DNA of 64,000 nucleotides, taken from Salinicola aestuarinus (lineage in GTDB: Bacteria; Pseudomonadota; Gammaproteobacteria; Pseudomonadales; Halomonadaceae). Below the pieces are notes generated by a model. That model was given only the letters and a program-made list of their open reading frames with translations. It had not been told where the DNA came from and made no database searches. A program made the translations under genes and the position numbers. The stretch spans positions 355,512 to 419,511 of the forward strand of contig NZ_PZJP01000008.1 in the NCBI RefSeq assembly GCF_003206645.1. Reading direction: 5' to 3'. Shown piece by piece: positions 48,119 to 56,256 of the stretch. Every line of letters starts with the position of its first letter. Position 1 is the first letter of the stretch.

Positions 48119-49510
48119 ATGCAATCCGAGCCACGCGATTGGCTGACATCCGCGCGCGTCTACTTCAGCGCACCGGTCATGACGCTACTGTTTCTCGGCT
48201 TTTCCGCCGGCCTGCCCTACCTACTGGTCTTTTCCACGCTGACCGCCTGGCTCGAGGATAGCGGCGTCGATGTCGCCGCCATCGGCTTTTTCAGCTGGGT
48301 GGGTATGCTGTACTCGGTCAAGCTCTTCTGGGCACCGATCGTCGATCGCGTTCGTCTGCCCTTGCTGGGTCGCCTGCTCGGCCAGCGGCGCAGCTGGATG
48401 CTGCTGGGCCAACTGTTGATTGCGGCCGGGCTATTCGCACTCTCCGGCCTCGACCCGGCCGGGCATTTGCCGGCGGTGGCGATGTTCGCCTTATTGACAG
48501 CCTTTGGCGCGGCGACCCAGGACATCGTCATCGATGCCTATCGCATCGAGACCGGGGAACCCGACATCCAGGCGGCAATGGCCTCGACCTATATCATCGG
48601 TTATCGCATCGGCATCGTCATGGCTGGCGCGGGTGCGCTCTATATCGCTGACGCCGCCTCGTGGTCGCTCGCCTACCTCAGCATGGCGGCCCTGGTTGGT
48701 GTTGGCATGCTGACCGTGCTGATCCGGCCCGAGCCGCCGCGCCGGCAGAGCGTCAATCGGGTACTTTACTCCGCGCGCGTCAGACAGTTCCTCACGAAAA
48801 GCCGCCAGCGGCCGCACTGGCAGCGACGCAGCGGTGCCTGGCTGATGGCTGCCGTGGTCTGCCCGATCGGCGATTTCTTTCAGCGCTACGGCAAGCTGGC
48901 CCTGGCGCTCTTGCTGTTCATTGGTATCTATCGGATCAGTGACATCGCCATGGCGGCGATGGCCAACCCGCTCTATCTGAGCCTCGGTTTCACCAAGAGC
49001 GACATCGCCAGCGTCACCAAGGTCTTCGGCGTGCTGATGACCATTGGTGGCGGATTGCTGGGGGGGCTGCTGGTCGTACGCTACGGTCTAGGGAAGATGC
49101 TGGTGGTCGGGGCGCTGGGCGTGGCACTGACCAACTTGCTCTTCGCGTTGCTGGCGCTCAGCGGTGACGAGCTGTGGCTGCTGATCGTGGCCATCACGGG
49201 CGATAACCTGGCCAATGGGCTCGCCAGCACCGTCTTCATCGCCTTCCTGTCGAGTCTGACTTCCCGGGCTTACACCGCGACCCAATACGCGCTGTTCTCT
49301 TCGCTGATGACACTGCCGGGCAAGTTTATCGGCGGGTTCTCCGGCATCGTCGTGGCGGACTTCGGCTACGCCAGCTTTTTCGTCGTCAGCGCCCTGCTGG
49401 GCGTGCCAGCCGTGGCTCTGGCACTTTGGCTTCGGCGCCGTCTGGCGGCCCTGGATACCGACGCCATCGCCAGTGAGAAGAACGAACTTGAAGGACGCTC
49501 GCCCGGTTAG
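48119..49510 (+). CDS. ampG: Muropeptide permease AmpG family transporter (MFS)
   Basis: Inner-membrane MFS permease importing GlcNAc-anhydroMurNAc peptides for murein recycling. It has 463 residues and 12-14 membrane segments; ATQDIVIDAYRIE, LFLGFSAGLPYLLVFSTLTAWL and SLGFTKSDIASVTKVFG are typical. GGGAGG seven bases upstream supports ATG 48119. Its last four bases overlap the convergent SEC-C gene. Together with the transglycosylase and AmiD it suggests a recycling theme in this window. Confidence 0.93.
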   Translation: MQSEPRDWLTSARVYFSAPVMTLLFLGFSAGLPYLLVFSTLTAWLEDSGVDVAAIGFFSWVGMLYSVKLFWAPIVDRVRLPLLGRLLGQRRSWMLLGQLLIAAGLFALSGLDPAGHLPAVAMFALLTAFGAATQDIVIDAYRIETGEPDIQAAMASTYIIGYRIGIVMAGAGALYIADAASWSLAYLSMAALVGVGMLTVLIRPEPPRRQSVNRVLYSARVRQFLTKSRQRPHWQRRSGAWLMAAVVCPIGDFFQRYGKLALALLLFIGIYRISDIAMAAMANPLYLSLGFTKSDIASVTKVFGVLMTIGGGLLGGLLVVRYGLGKMLVVGALGVALTNLLFALLALSGDELWLLIVAITGDNLANGLASTVFIAFLSSLTSRAYTATQYALFSSLMTLPGKFIGGFSGIVVADFGYASFFVVSALLGVPAVALALWLRRRLAALDTDAIASEKNELEGRSPG

Positions 49511-51339
49511 GCCGGGCGGCTGGAGGCGACACAGGACTGGCGAGAGAGCCATGCCAGCGCCCCAGGCGACGCTAGCCACTGGTCGCGCATCAGCTGACGA
49601 TACTGCCAAGCTTCCGCGCGGCTCCCTGACTCCGGCATGTCGACCCCGAGGCGGGCCGGGCGCGGCCGCTCCGCGCAGAGCATCTGCACGATATAGGGGT
49701 TGGCGGCGCAGACCTGCTCAAGAATCTCGATCGCGTCGTCGTGGCGCGACAGACGGTAGAGCGCGAGCACCCGCCCCATCTGCACGCCGAGCATGCTGGG
49801 GTCTTCCGGCGCTTCCTGACTGACATCGAGAACCTGCTCATCGTGGCCTTCCCGAAGGAGCTGGTCGATCACCAGTTCGCGCAGCCCCAGGCTGTCCTCT
49901 TCGTCCAGTGCCAGCAGCCGCTGGGCCAGCGCCCGCGCGCTGGAACCCGCCCCGCGCTCCATCCCGATGACCAGCGCAAGCCCGGTTCGCAGCAGCGTCG
50001 CGTTGTCACCATCGTGCCACGAGAAGGTGCCCCCCTCATCCTCGAGCTGGGTCAGCCAGCCGTTGTAACGCGCGACCAGGGGCGTGAAGAAGGTGTCGAC
50101 CATCCACGGCAAACTGCCAAACCGGCTTGCCAACGCCAGCGTCAATGACTGCACCACTTTCGGCGAATCGATCCACTCAGGGTTGGCACACAGGGCCTGC
50201 AGCCACTGCGGCGCCGTCGTCCAGGGATCGCCGAGAAAGCCGAGCGCGGCGTCTTCGTCGATCTCGATCTCACACGCCGTCAGCCAATTGTCATAAAGCG
50301 ATTGCTCGCGAGAGCTGGGCGTATAGAGGAGCCCGCCCTCCGGCGATCGCTCGAGAGCGAGACGGGGCGGTCGGAGATGGGTATGCAGGAGTGCCTGCAG
50401 CGCCGTCAGTGGGCCGGCAAGCTCATCCTCAGAGTGGATGACCTGCTCCGCCAGGGCCGCTTGCGGGTCATCCGCCAGCTCGGCGATGAAGTCGAGCTGG
50501 TCGGCATCGAGATTGTGCTGGCGTGCCAGGCGACGCCACCAGAATGCGGCGCGTTGGCGCGCCATGCCCACATTGCCTTCGTGCAGCAGGACCATCGCTT
50601 CGATATAGGCCAGCGACGGCGAATTCGGCAGCGTCCGCTGTGCGCTCTGGAAGGCGTCGCGGGCGCTGGCAAGATCACCGCTATCGAGGTGCATCAGGCA
50701 CCGCCGTTCGAGGGCTGCGCCCTTGAGGAAATCCGGTCCATGTTCGATCACCCGCTCCAGCAGCGTTGAGCGCTTGCGCAGAAATCCCCGCTCCTGATAA
50801 AGATCCACCAGGATCTCGAAGGCAGGTTCGATCTGGTCCTCCAGCGCCGTCCAGTCACGGGCATCGGCGAATAGCGACTCGAGGATCTGCTGGGCGCGGC
50901 CGTTGTGGCCGCTCTCGGCGGAAACGATGCCTGCCTCGAGCAGCGCCTGGGCCGGCGCCTTGTCGCTGGCAAGCGCCCCTTTCAGCGTTTCGCCACGCCA
51001 CTCTCGTAGCGACAGCATCCACATCAAATGCTCGGGGACACCGCTCGGCATCTCGACCCGCGCACAGCAGTCGCGGTAGGACCGACCGGAATCGCACCAG
51101 CAGGGCTCGTCGCGATGGGGCTCGGCCAGCGGCTCGCAGTCGAAGCCGCGCCGCTTCAGCGGCGTCTGGTTCCAGATCAACGGCGCCAGTGCCTGCGCCA
51201 TGTCGAGGCGGCCTCCGCAGTGGTCGGCGCCTTCAGCTCGCGCCCACACCATCAGCGCGGGGTAGTGCTCATTGGCGCGAATCGCCTCGAGGGCCCCGCT
51301 GGCGTATCCCAGCAGCTGCTCGACCCAAGCTGTCAGCAT
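49507..51339 (-). CDS. SEC-C motif protein with helical repeats
   Basis: A 610-residue cytoplasmic protein. Near the N-terminus EPCWCDSGRSYRDCCARVE is the SEC-C zinc motif (C-x-C-x8-C-C, about residues 80-92). The rest is made of helical repeats resembling TPR (for example AFEILVDLYQERGFLRKRST and LVLHEG-type pairs). I do not recognise an assigned function; SEC-C motifs mediate protein or nucleic-acid contacts in varied proteins. A strong GGAGGA precedes the start. The end overlaps ampG by four bases. Confidence 0.82.
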   Translation of the reverse strand: MLTAWVEQLLGYASGALEAIRANEHYPALMVWARAEGADHCGGRLDMAQALAPLIWNQTPLKRRGFDCEPLAEPHRDEPCWCDSGRSYRDCCARVEMPSGVPEHLMWMLSLREWRGETLKGALASDKAPAQALLEAGIVSAESGHNGRAQQILESLFADARDWTALEDQIEPAFEILVDLYQERGFLRKRSTLLERVIEHGPDFLKGAALERRCLMHLDSGDLASARDAFQSAQRTLPNSPSLAYIEAMVLLHEGNVGMARQRAAFWWRRLARQHNLDADQLDFIAELADDPQAALAEQVIHSEDELAGPLTALQALLHTHLRPPRLALERSPEGGLLYTPSSREQSLYDNWLTACEIEIDEDAALGFLGDPWTTAPQWLQALCANPEWIDSPKVVQSLTLALASRFGSLPWMVDTFFTPLVARYNGWLTQLEDEGGTFSWHDGDNATLLRTGLALVIGMERGAGSSARALAQRLLALDEEDSLGLRELVIDQLLREGHDEQVLDVSQEAPEDPSMLGVQMGRVLALYRLSRHDDAIEILEQVCAANPYIVQMLCAERPRPARLGVDMPESGSRAEAWQYRQLMRDQWLASPGALAWLSRQSCVASSRPA

Positions 51340-51459
51340 GGCATTCCTCCTTGGTTGGCGATCATCCTAGCATGCGCGCCCGCGGCGCTGGCGAGTGCCT
51401 GCGCGGGGTGCTAACTTAGCCGCCCCTCGCCCCTGACGCCGTTTTTTCGAGGAGCGCTC

Positions 51460-53373
51460 GTGCTCTTTCCAATGCCCTTTCGCCGCAACGCTTCCAACGC
51501 CTCCAGCGATACGCCGCACGTGCGTCTGGAGCGTGAGGGCCGCAACGAAATCCGCCGCATCACCGCCGCCGTCGAAAAAGTGCCGTGGACGGTCAGCCTG
51601 CTACAGATTCTCTGGACCGCGGGGCCGGTCACGCTGCTCGGCGCCTGGGGCGGCTACCTGCTCGGCTATGGCAAGGCGCCCACGCTCGACAACTACATCT
51701 TCTTCATCTCCTTCACGGTCATCACCGGTGCCTTCGGCATCATCGCCAACCTGACCCATCACCTCACGGGTGGCGGGCGGATCGAACGCACTTCCAAGCG
51801 GATCGAGCGCGTCATCAAGACGCTGCCGGAGTTGCTGCTCGCCACCCGGAACCTGATCGTGGAAAGTCTCGAAGGGGACGCGCGCCGTCGCGAGGCGGCG
51901 GCGATGCTGCTGAGAAAGCAGGATCTCTCGCCGGAAGGGGTGGAGCTGGCCGCCCTCGAGCTGCTCGACGATAGCGACGACGCACGCTTGATCGGTCAGA
52001 TCGATGTCTACCGTCGGGTCGGACTCCATGCGCGTATCGTCGACCTGATGGCGGATCACCGCGAACGACTGGAACCGCGGTTCAACGAACTCTACGACTA
52101 CGCACCGCAGGCGATCACTTTGCTGCGAGAGCGCTTCGAGGGTCATGCCCCGGATCCCCGCTACGGCGTGCCCCGCGACGAGAACTTCATTGAACGTGTC
52201 ATGGCGGCCATCGAGAGCGACAACGATCTGCTGATGACCCTTCAGGACGTCGAAGAGATGGTCATTCTGGCCTTCGAGCTGATCAGCGGACGGCGGATTC
52301 CGGTACTGACCTTCGAGTATCGCGGCCGCTGGAAGCTCGCGCGCGCCTTCGACAGTCTGGAGGAGGCCCGGGCGCGTCACCGCATCGCCCAGGCGACGGG
52401 GTTGTCACGACTCAAGGCACTGAACGCCTACCTTTCCGAGCAGTCCTCGGCCGATACCCTAGAGAGCGTCTCGGGCCAGCGCGCGGAAGCGCTGTTGAAT
52501 CACAGCGTGACCGCGATCGATCAGCTCAGCGACAACATCCATACGCTCGCCCACGAGCTGCAAACCGGGCGCAGCCGGGATCGCCACGCCCTGCGTGAGC
52601 AGGCCGAAGTGCTGACCAATGCGATCAAACTCTACAAGAGCGTCTCCAGCGCCTACGAAGAGGTGGGTCGAAGCCATGCCCATCGACTGCGCATGGCCGA
52701 ACGCTGGGAGAGCCTCAGCGCCAATCTCTCCGACAGCTCCACTCGGTTGCGACTCGGCCCCGGCCGACGCGGCCTGCGCATCCGCGAAAGCCACATTGCT
52801 CTCGACGACGAGGCAAAAGCCGCCGTCTGCAAGCACCTCGGCCGCTATCTCGAAAAAGCGAACATCGGCACGCTACGCGAGCGCCTGCGCAAGGCCGAAC
52901 GGGACACGCAGCTCAGCGTCGGGGTGGATACCGCCAAGCGCGTTGCCGTGGAGGTCTTCCTGGCGCTGGAGCCCCACGTGCACCTGTCGCGTCCTGCGGT
53001 GCAACGTGCGATCAACAGCTCCAACGCGGCCGACTTCGGTCAGCTCGAACCCAACCTCTCGGCGGCCACCAAGGCCGCGATGGGCTCGTCGATGGTGCGC
53101 GAGATAGAGACCGACCTGTCTCGCACCGCCGAGTCGCTGGCGGTGGCACTGGTCCGCCACTACCGCGTCGCCCTCGAGCCCGCGGCGATCGACTTCCTCA
53201 AGCGTCAGTACGGGGCGCGAGACGCCACGCTGACAATGCTGACCAATATCAATCTCGAGCGCAGCGAGCCGGCCAACGTGAGCTATCTGAGCATGGCGCC
53301 GCCGGCGGTAGGGACACCGCACCGGCAGTGGTATCGCGCGCTGGTCCGTGCTCGACGTTATCTGGACAAGTAA
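51460..53373 (+). CDS. Unrecognised membrane-anchored helical protein upstream of topB
   Basis: A 637-residue protein from GTG 51460 (behind GAGGAG); ATG 51472 is an alternative. Two membrane segments (about 43-66 and 76-98, WTAGPVTLLGAWGGYLLGYG and FISFTVITGAFGIIANLTHH) follow a basic N-terminus. The remaining roughly 540 residues are charged and mainly helical, with RHALREQAEVLTNAIKLYKS. I do not recognise a family and see no catalytic motif. topB starts 12 bases after its stop, so both are likely one transcript. Confidence 0.8.
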   Translation: MLFPMPFRRNASNASSDTPHVRLEREGRNEIRRITAAVEKVPWTVSLLQILWTAGPVTLLGAWGGYLLGYGKAPTLDNYIFFISFTVITGAFGIIANLTHHLTGGGRIERTSKRIERVIKTLPELLLATRNLIVESLEGDARRREAAAMLLRKQDLSPEGVELAALELLDDSDDARLIGQIDVYRRVGLHARIVDLMADHRERLEPRFNELYDYAPQAITLLRERFEGHAPDPRYGVPRDENFIERVMAAIESDNDLLMTLQDVEEMVILAFELISGRRIPVLTFEYRGRWKLARAFDSLEEARARHRIAQATGLSRLKALNAYLSEQSSADTLESVSGQRAEALLNHSVTAIDQLSDNIHTLAHELQTGRSRDRHALREQAEVLTNAIKLYKSVSSAYEEVGRSHAHRLRMAERWESLSANLSDSSTRLRLGPGRRGLRIRESHIALDDEAKAAVCKHLGRYLEKANIGTLRERLRKAERDTQLSVGVDTAKRVAVEVFLALEPHVHLSRPAVQRAINSSNAADFGQLEPNLSAATKAAMGSSMVREIETDLSRTAESLAVALVRHYRVALEPAAIDFLKRQYGARDATLTMLTNINLERSEPANVSYLSMAPPAVGTPHRQWYRALVRARRYLDK

Positions 53374-53385
53374 GGAACCGCCCGA

Positions 53386-55434
53386 ATGCGCCTGATCGTC
53401 GCCGAGAAACCCAGCCTCGCCCGCGCCATCGCAGACGCCCTGCCGATACCGGCCGTCCGCCGGGAAGGCTATCTGGAAGCCGGCGATACCCGCGTCAGCT
53501 GGTGTCTGGGTCATCTGCTGGAACAGGCGCCGCCGGAGAGCTACGACGCCCGTTACAAGCAGTGGCGACTCGACGACCTGCCGATTCTTCCGGGCCGGTG
53601 GCAGCTGGTACCGCGCCGCCAGGGCCGCACTCAGATCGCCGTGTTGCGCAAGCTGATCAAGCAGGCCGACGAGGTCGTCCATGCGGGCGACCCGGACCGG
53701 GAAGGTCAGCTGCTTGTCCAGGAAGTCCTCGATCACCTCGGCTGGAAAGGCGCGGTGTCGCGGCTGCTGGTGCAGGATCTCAATCGACCGGCCGTGGCCA
53801 AGGCCCTCGGCCAACTGGAAGACAACCGACGCTATCAGCCTCTGTTCGAGGCCGCTGAAGCGAGGTCGCGGGCTGACTGGCTCTACGGGATCAATCTCAC
53901 CCGCGCCTGGACGCTGATCGGCCGCCAGGCAGGATTTGACGGCCTGCTCTCGGTGGGCCGGGTGCAGACGCCGGTCCTCGGGCTGGTGGTTCGTCGCGAT
54001 CGCGAGATCGCCGCCTTCGCGCCGAAGTCGTTCCATCTCCTGTGGGTCGACCTGGCGGTGGCCCAAGGGGCCCTGCGGGCCTGGTGGCAACCGGGTGAGC
54101 GCCAGCCGCTCGACGATCAGGGCCGGCTCATCGACCCACGCCCGGCTTCCGCGCTGGCCGAGAGGCTGCCCGGCGCGAGCGGCACGCTCGAGACACTGGA
54201 GCAGAAGCGCAAGCGTCAGGCGGCGCCGCTACCCTACTCGCTCTCCGCGCTGCAGGTCGACGCGGCACGTCGCCACGGCATCTCCGCCCAGCGGGTGCTG
54301 GACGGCTGTCAGGCGCTCTACGAACGCCATCAGTTGATCACCTATCCGCGCTCGGACTGCCGCTACCTGCCGCGCGCCCATCACGCCCTGGCCGAGCGCA
54401 CGCTGACCACCGCCTGCCAGCACGACGCAACCCTGGCGGAGTGGGTTCGCCGCGCCGACTTCTCGCTGCGCTCCAAGGCGTGGGACGACGCCAAGGTTGG
54501 CGCTCACCACGCGTTGTCTCCTACCGGCCGTCCCGCCGATCTGTCGCGGCTCAGCCAGGACGAGGCCAACCTCTTTCGCTTGATCACGCGCAATCTGGTT
54601 GCCCAGTTCTATCCGGCGCTCGAAACCTTCGAGACGCAGGCGACCTTTGGCATTCTCGAGGAGCGTTTCGAGGCGCGCGGCCGGGAAATTCTCGTGCCCG
54701 GCTGGAAACCCCTTTTCACCACCCGTGACGATGTCCCCACGCTGCCGACGCTGACCCGTGGTGAGCCAGCCACGGTGACGCAGGCGGGCGTGGAGGATCG
54801 CGAGACCCGCCCGCCTGAGCGGTTCAACGACGCCAGTCTGATCAAGGCGATGATGAACATCGCTCGTTACGTCGAGGATCCGGCGGTACGGCGCACGCTG
54901 CGTGACACCGACGGCCTGGGCACCGAGGCCACGCGCGCCGGAATCATCGAGACACTTCTCACACGGGGCTATCTGGTGCGCGAGAGCCGCTCGCTTCGCG
55001 CCACACGCACCGGCCATGCGTTGATCGACTCGCTACCGCCAGCGGCATCCCGACCGGAGCGGACCGCGCTATGGGAGCAACGACTCTCCGCCATCGCCGA
55101 AAACCGGGACGCCGCGGCGCCCTTTCTGGAGGCACTGGTGGCTGACCTTCGTGCGCTGCTCGGCCAGGCCAGCGCCGCCAGCCTCGATCAGGCGATACGC
55201 GCCTCTCGTCAAAGCCAGGCGCCGGAAGCGCCACCGGCCCGCGGCAAGAAGAGCGGTGGCAAGCGCCGCGGCACGTCCGGTCGGCGCTCGGGAAGCTCAA
55301 CAGCCGGTGCCAAGCGCTCCGCCGCCAGCCGCTCGGGCGACGACCGCTCGAGCGGGTCTCGTGCCACGTCGCAGAAATCCAGCGGCGCCGCCTCGACATC
55401 GACGCGCCGACGCTCGCCCCGCAAGAAGTCGTGA
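53386..55434 (+). CDS. topB: DNA topoisomerase III
   Basis: Type IA topoisomerase that decatenates and relaxes DNA through a 5'-phosphotyrosine. It has 682 residues (E. coli 653): Toprim domain from residue 1 (RLIVAEKPSLARAIADALP; AGDPDREGQ), and the catalytic Tyr in LITYPRSDCRYLP at about residue 325. The C-terminal 60 residues are Ser/Arg/Lys/Gly-rich (SGGKRRGTSGRRSG), probably a disordered DNA-binding tail. It starts 12 bases after the unknown membrane protein. Confidence 0.95.
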   Translation: MRLIVAEKPSLARAIADALPIPAVRREGYLEAGDTRVSWCLGHLLEQAPPESYDARYKQWRLDDLPILPGRWQLVPRRQGRTQIAVLRKLIKQADEVVHAGDPDREGQLLVQEVLDHLGWKGAVSRLLVQDLNRPAVAKALGQLEDNRRYQPLFEAAEARSRADWLYGINLTRAWTLIGRQAGFDGLLSVGRVQTPVLGLVVRRDREIAAFAPKSFHLLWVDLAVAQGALRAWWQPGERQPLDDQGRLIDPRPASALAERLPGASGTLETLEQKRKRQAAPLPYSLSALQVDAARRHGISAQRVLDGCQALYERHQLITYPRSDCRYLPRAHHALAERTLTTACQHDATLAEWVRRADFSLRSKAWDDAKVGAHHALSPTGRPADLSRLSQDEANLFRLITRNLVAQFYPALETFETQATFGILEERFEARGREILVPGWKPLFTTRDDVPTLPTLTRGEPATVTQAGVEDRETRPPERFNDASLIKAMMNIARYVEDPAVRRTLRDTDGLGTEATRAGIIETLLTRGYLVRESRSLRATRTGHALIDSLPPAASRPERTALWEQRLSAIAENRDAAAPFLEALVADLRALLGQASAASLDQAIRASRQSQAPEAPPARGKKSGGKRRGTSGRRSGSSTAGAKRSAASRSGDDRSSGSRATSQKSSGAASTSTRRRSPRKKS

Positions 55435-55435
55435 G

Positions 55436-55455
55436 GCGAGCGCCGTGGCGCCCGC
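55436..55455. terminator. Hairpin between convergent topB and kinase gene
   Basis: GCG-A-GCGCC / GGCGC-C-CGC with one A-C mismatch and a tight loop. No T-run follows, so termination activity is uncertain. Confidence 0.35.
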
Positions 55456-56166
55456 TTACGACTCGACGAACATCAGATGACGATCGCGCCAGGTCAACCG
55501 CTGGTCAGCGCGATGCGCGGCGGCGTCAATGCGCACCGCATTGGGCTGATCCGTCGTCGCCACCCACTCCCGTGCCTCGCGCTCACTTCGCCCGAATCGT
55601 TGATGGCGCGCCACCAGTCGCGACTCCCGAATCGCCGTATCGATCTCCACAAACCAGACCGCGTCGAGGCTTTCGCGCACCTCGCCCCAGCCGCTGTCCT
55701 CCAGCAACAGGTAGTTGCCCTCGGTAATCACCAGCGAGACATCGGGATCGACGGCCAGGCTCGCAGCGATCGGCTCCTCGATCTCGCGGCAGAAATCCGG
55801 CGCGAAGAGGGTCTGCGCCGATGTGGCTGGATCGCAAAGCCGGGCCAACAGCGAACGGTAGCCATCGACATCAAAGGTATCCGGCGCGCCCTTGCGCGCG
55901 GCACGCCCCAGTAACCCGAGCTGACGATTGGCAAGATGGAATCCATCCATGGGCAGGACGCAGGCTTCTTTCCCCAGCGCGGCGGCTAGGGCGCCCGCGA
56001 GCGTACTCTTGCCCGCCCCGGGGGATCCGGCGATTCCCAGGATGCGCCGCTGCCCGCCGGACGCCAGGCGACGAGCGGCGGTCACGATGGCGGGGTCGAG
56101 GGTGATCGACGCAATGACGTCCGCGGAGGACGCAGCGGTTGAAGCCGTCGGTGAAGCGTATGGCAT
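55456..56166 (-). CDS. P-loop kinase of the uridine kinase/pantothenate kinase-like group (YggC-type)
   Basis: A 236-residue NTP-binding protein with Walker A GSPGAGKST at about residues 46-54, PMDGFHL, DTFDVDGYRSLLARL and LVITEGNYLLLED, the layout of phosphoribulokinase/uridine kinase-like enzymes. It fits E. coli YggC in size and motifs. The substrate is unknown; related proteins phosphorylate sugars or nucleosides. It follows ppc upstream on the same strand with 90 bases between. Confidence 0.82.
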   Translation of the reverse strand: MPYASPTASTAASSADVIASITLDPAIVTAARRLASGGQRRILGIAGSPGAGKSTLAGALAAALGKEACVLPMDGFHLANRQLGLLGRAARKGAPDTFDVDGYRSLLARLCDPATSAQTLFAPDFCREIEEPIAASLAVDPDVSLVITEGNYLLLEDSGWGEVRESLDAVWFVEIDTAIRESRLVARHQRFGRSEREAREWVATTDQPNAVRIDAAAHRADQRLTWRDRHLMFVES

Positions 56167-56256
56167 GGCCGCCTCTTTCTTCTGTTTGAATCACGGGAAG
56201 TGACGCTCTGAGGTCACGTCTCTCATGGCGCACTCGCTCGCCCGCGGCCAACGGGA

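Noticed and set aside
52873-54090. 405-codon antisense frame across the unknown gene and topB
   Set aside because: Spans two real genes on the other strand and shows no domain.
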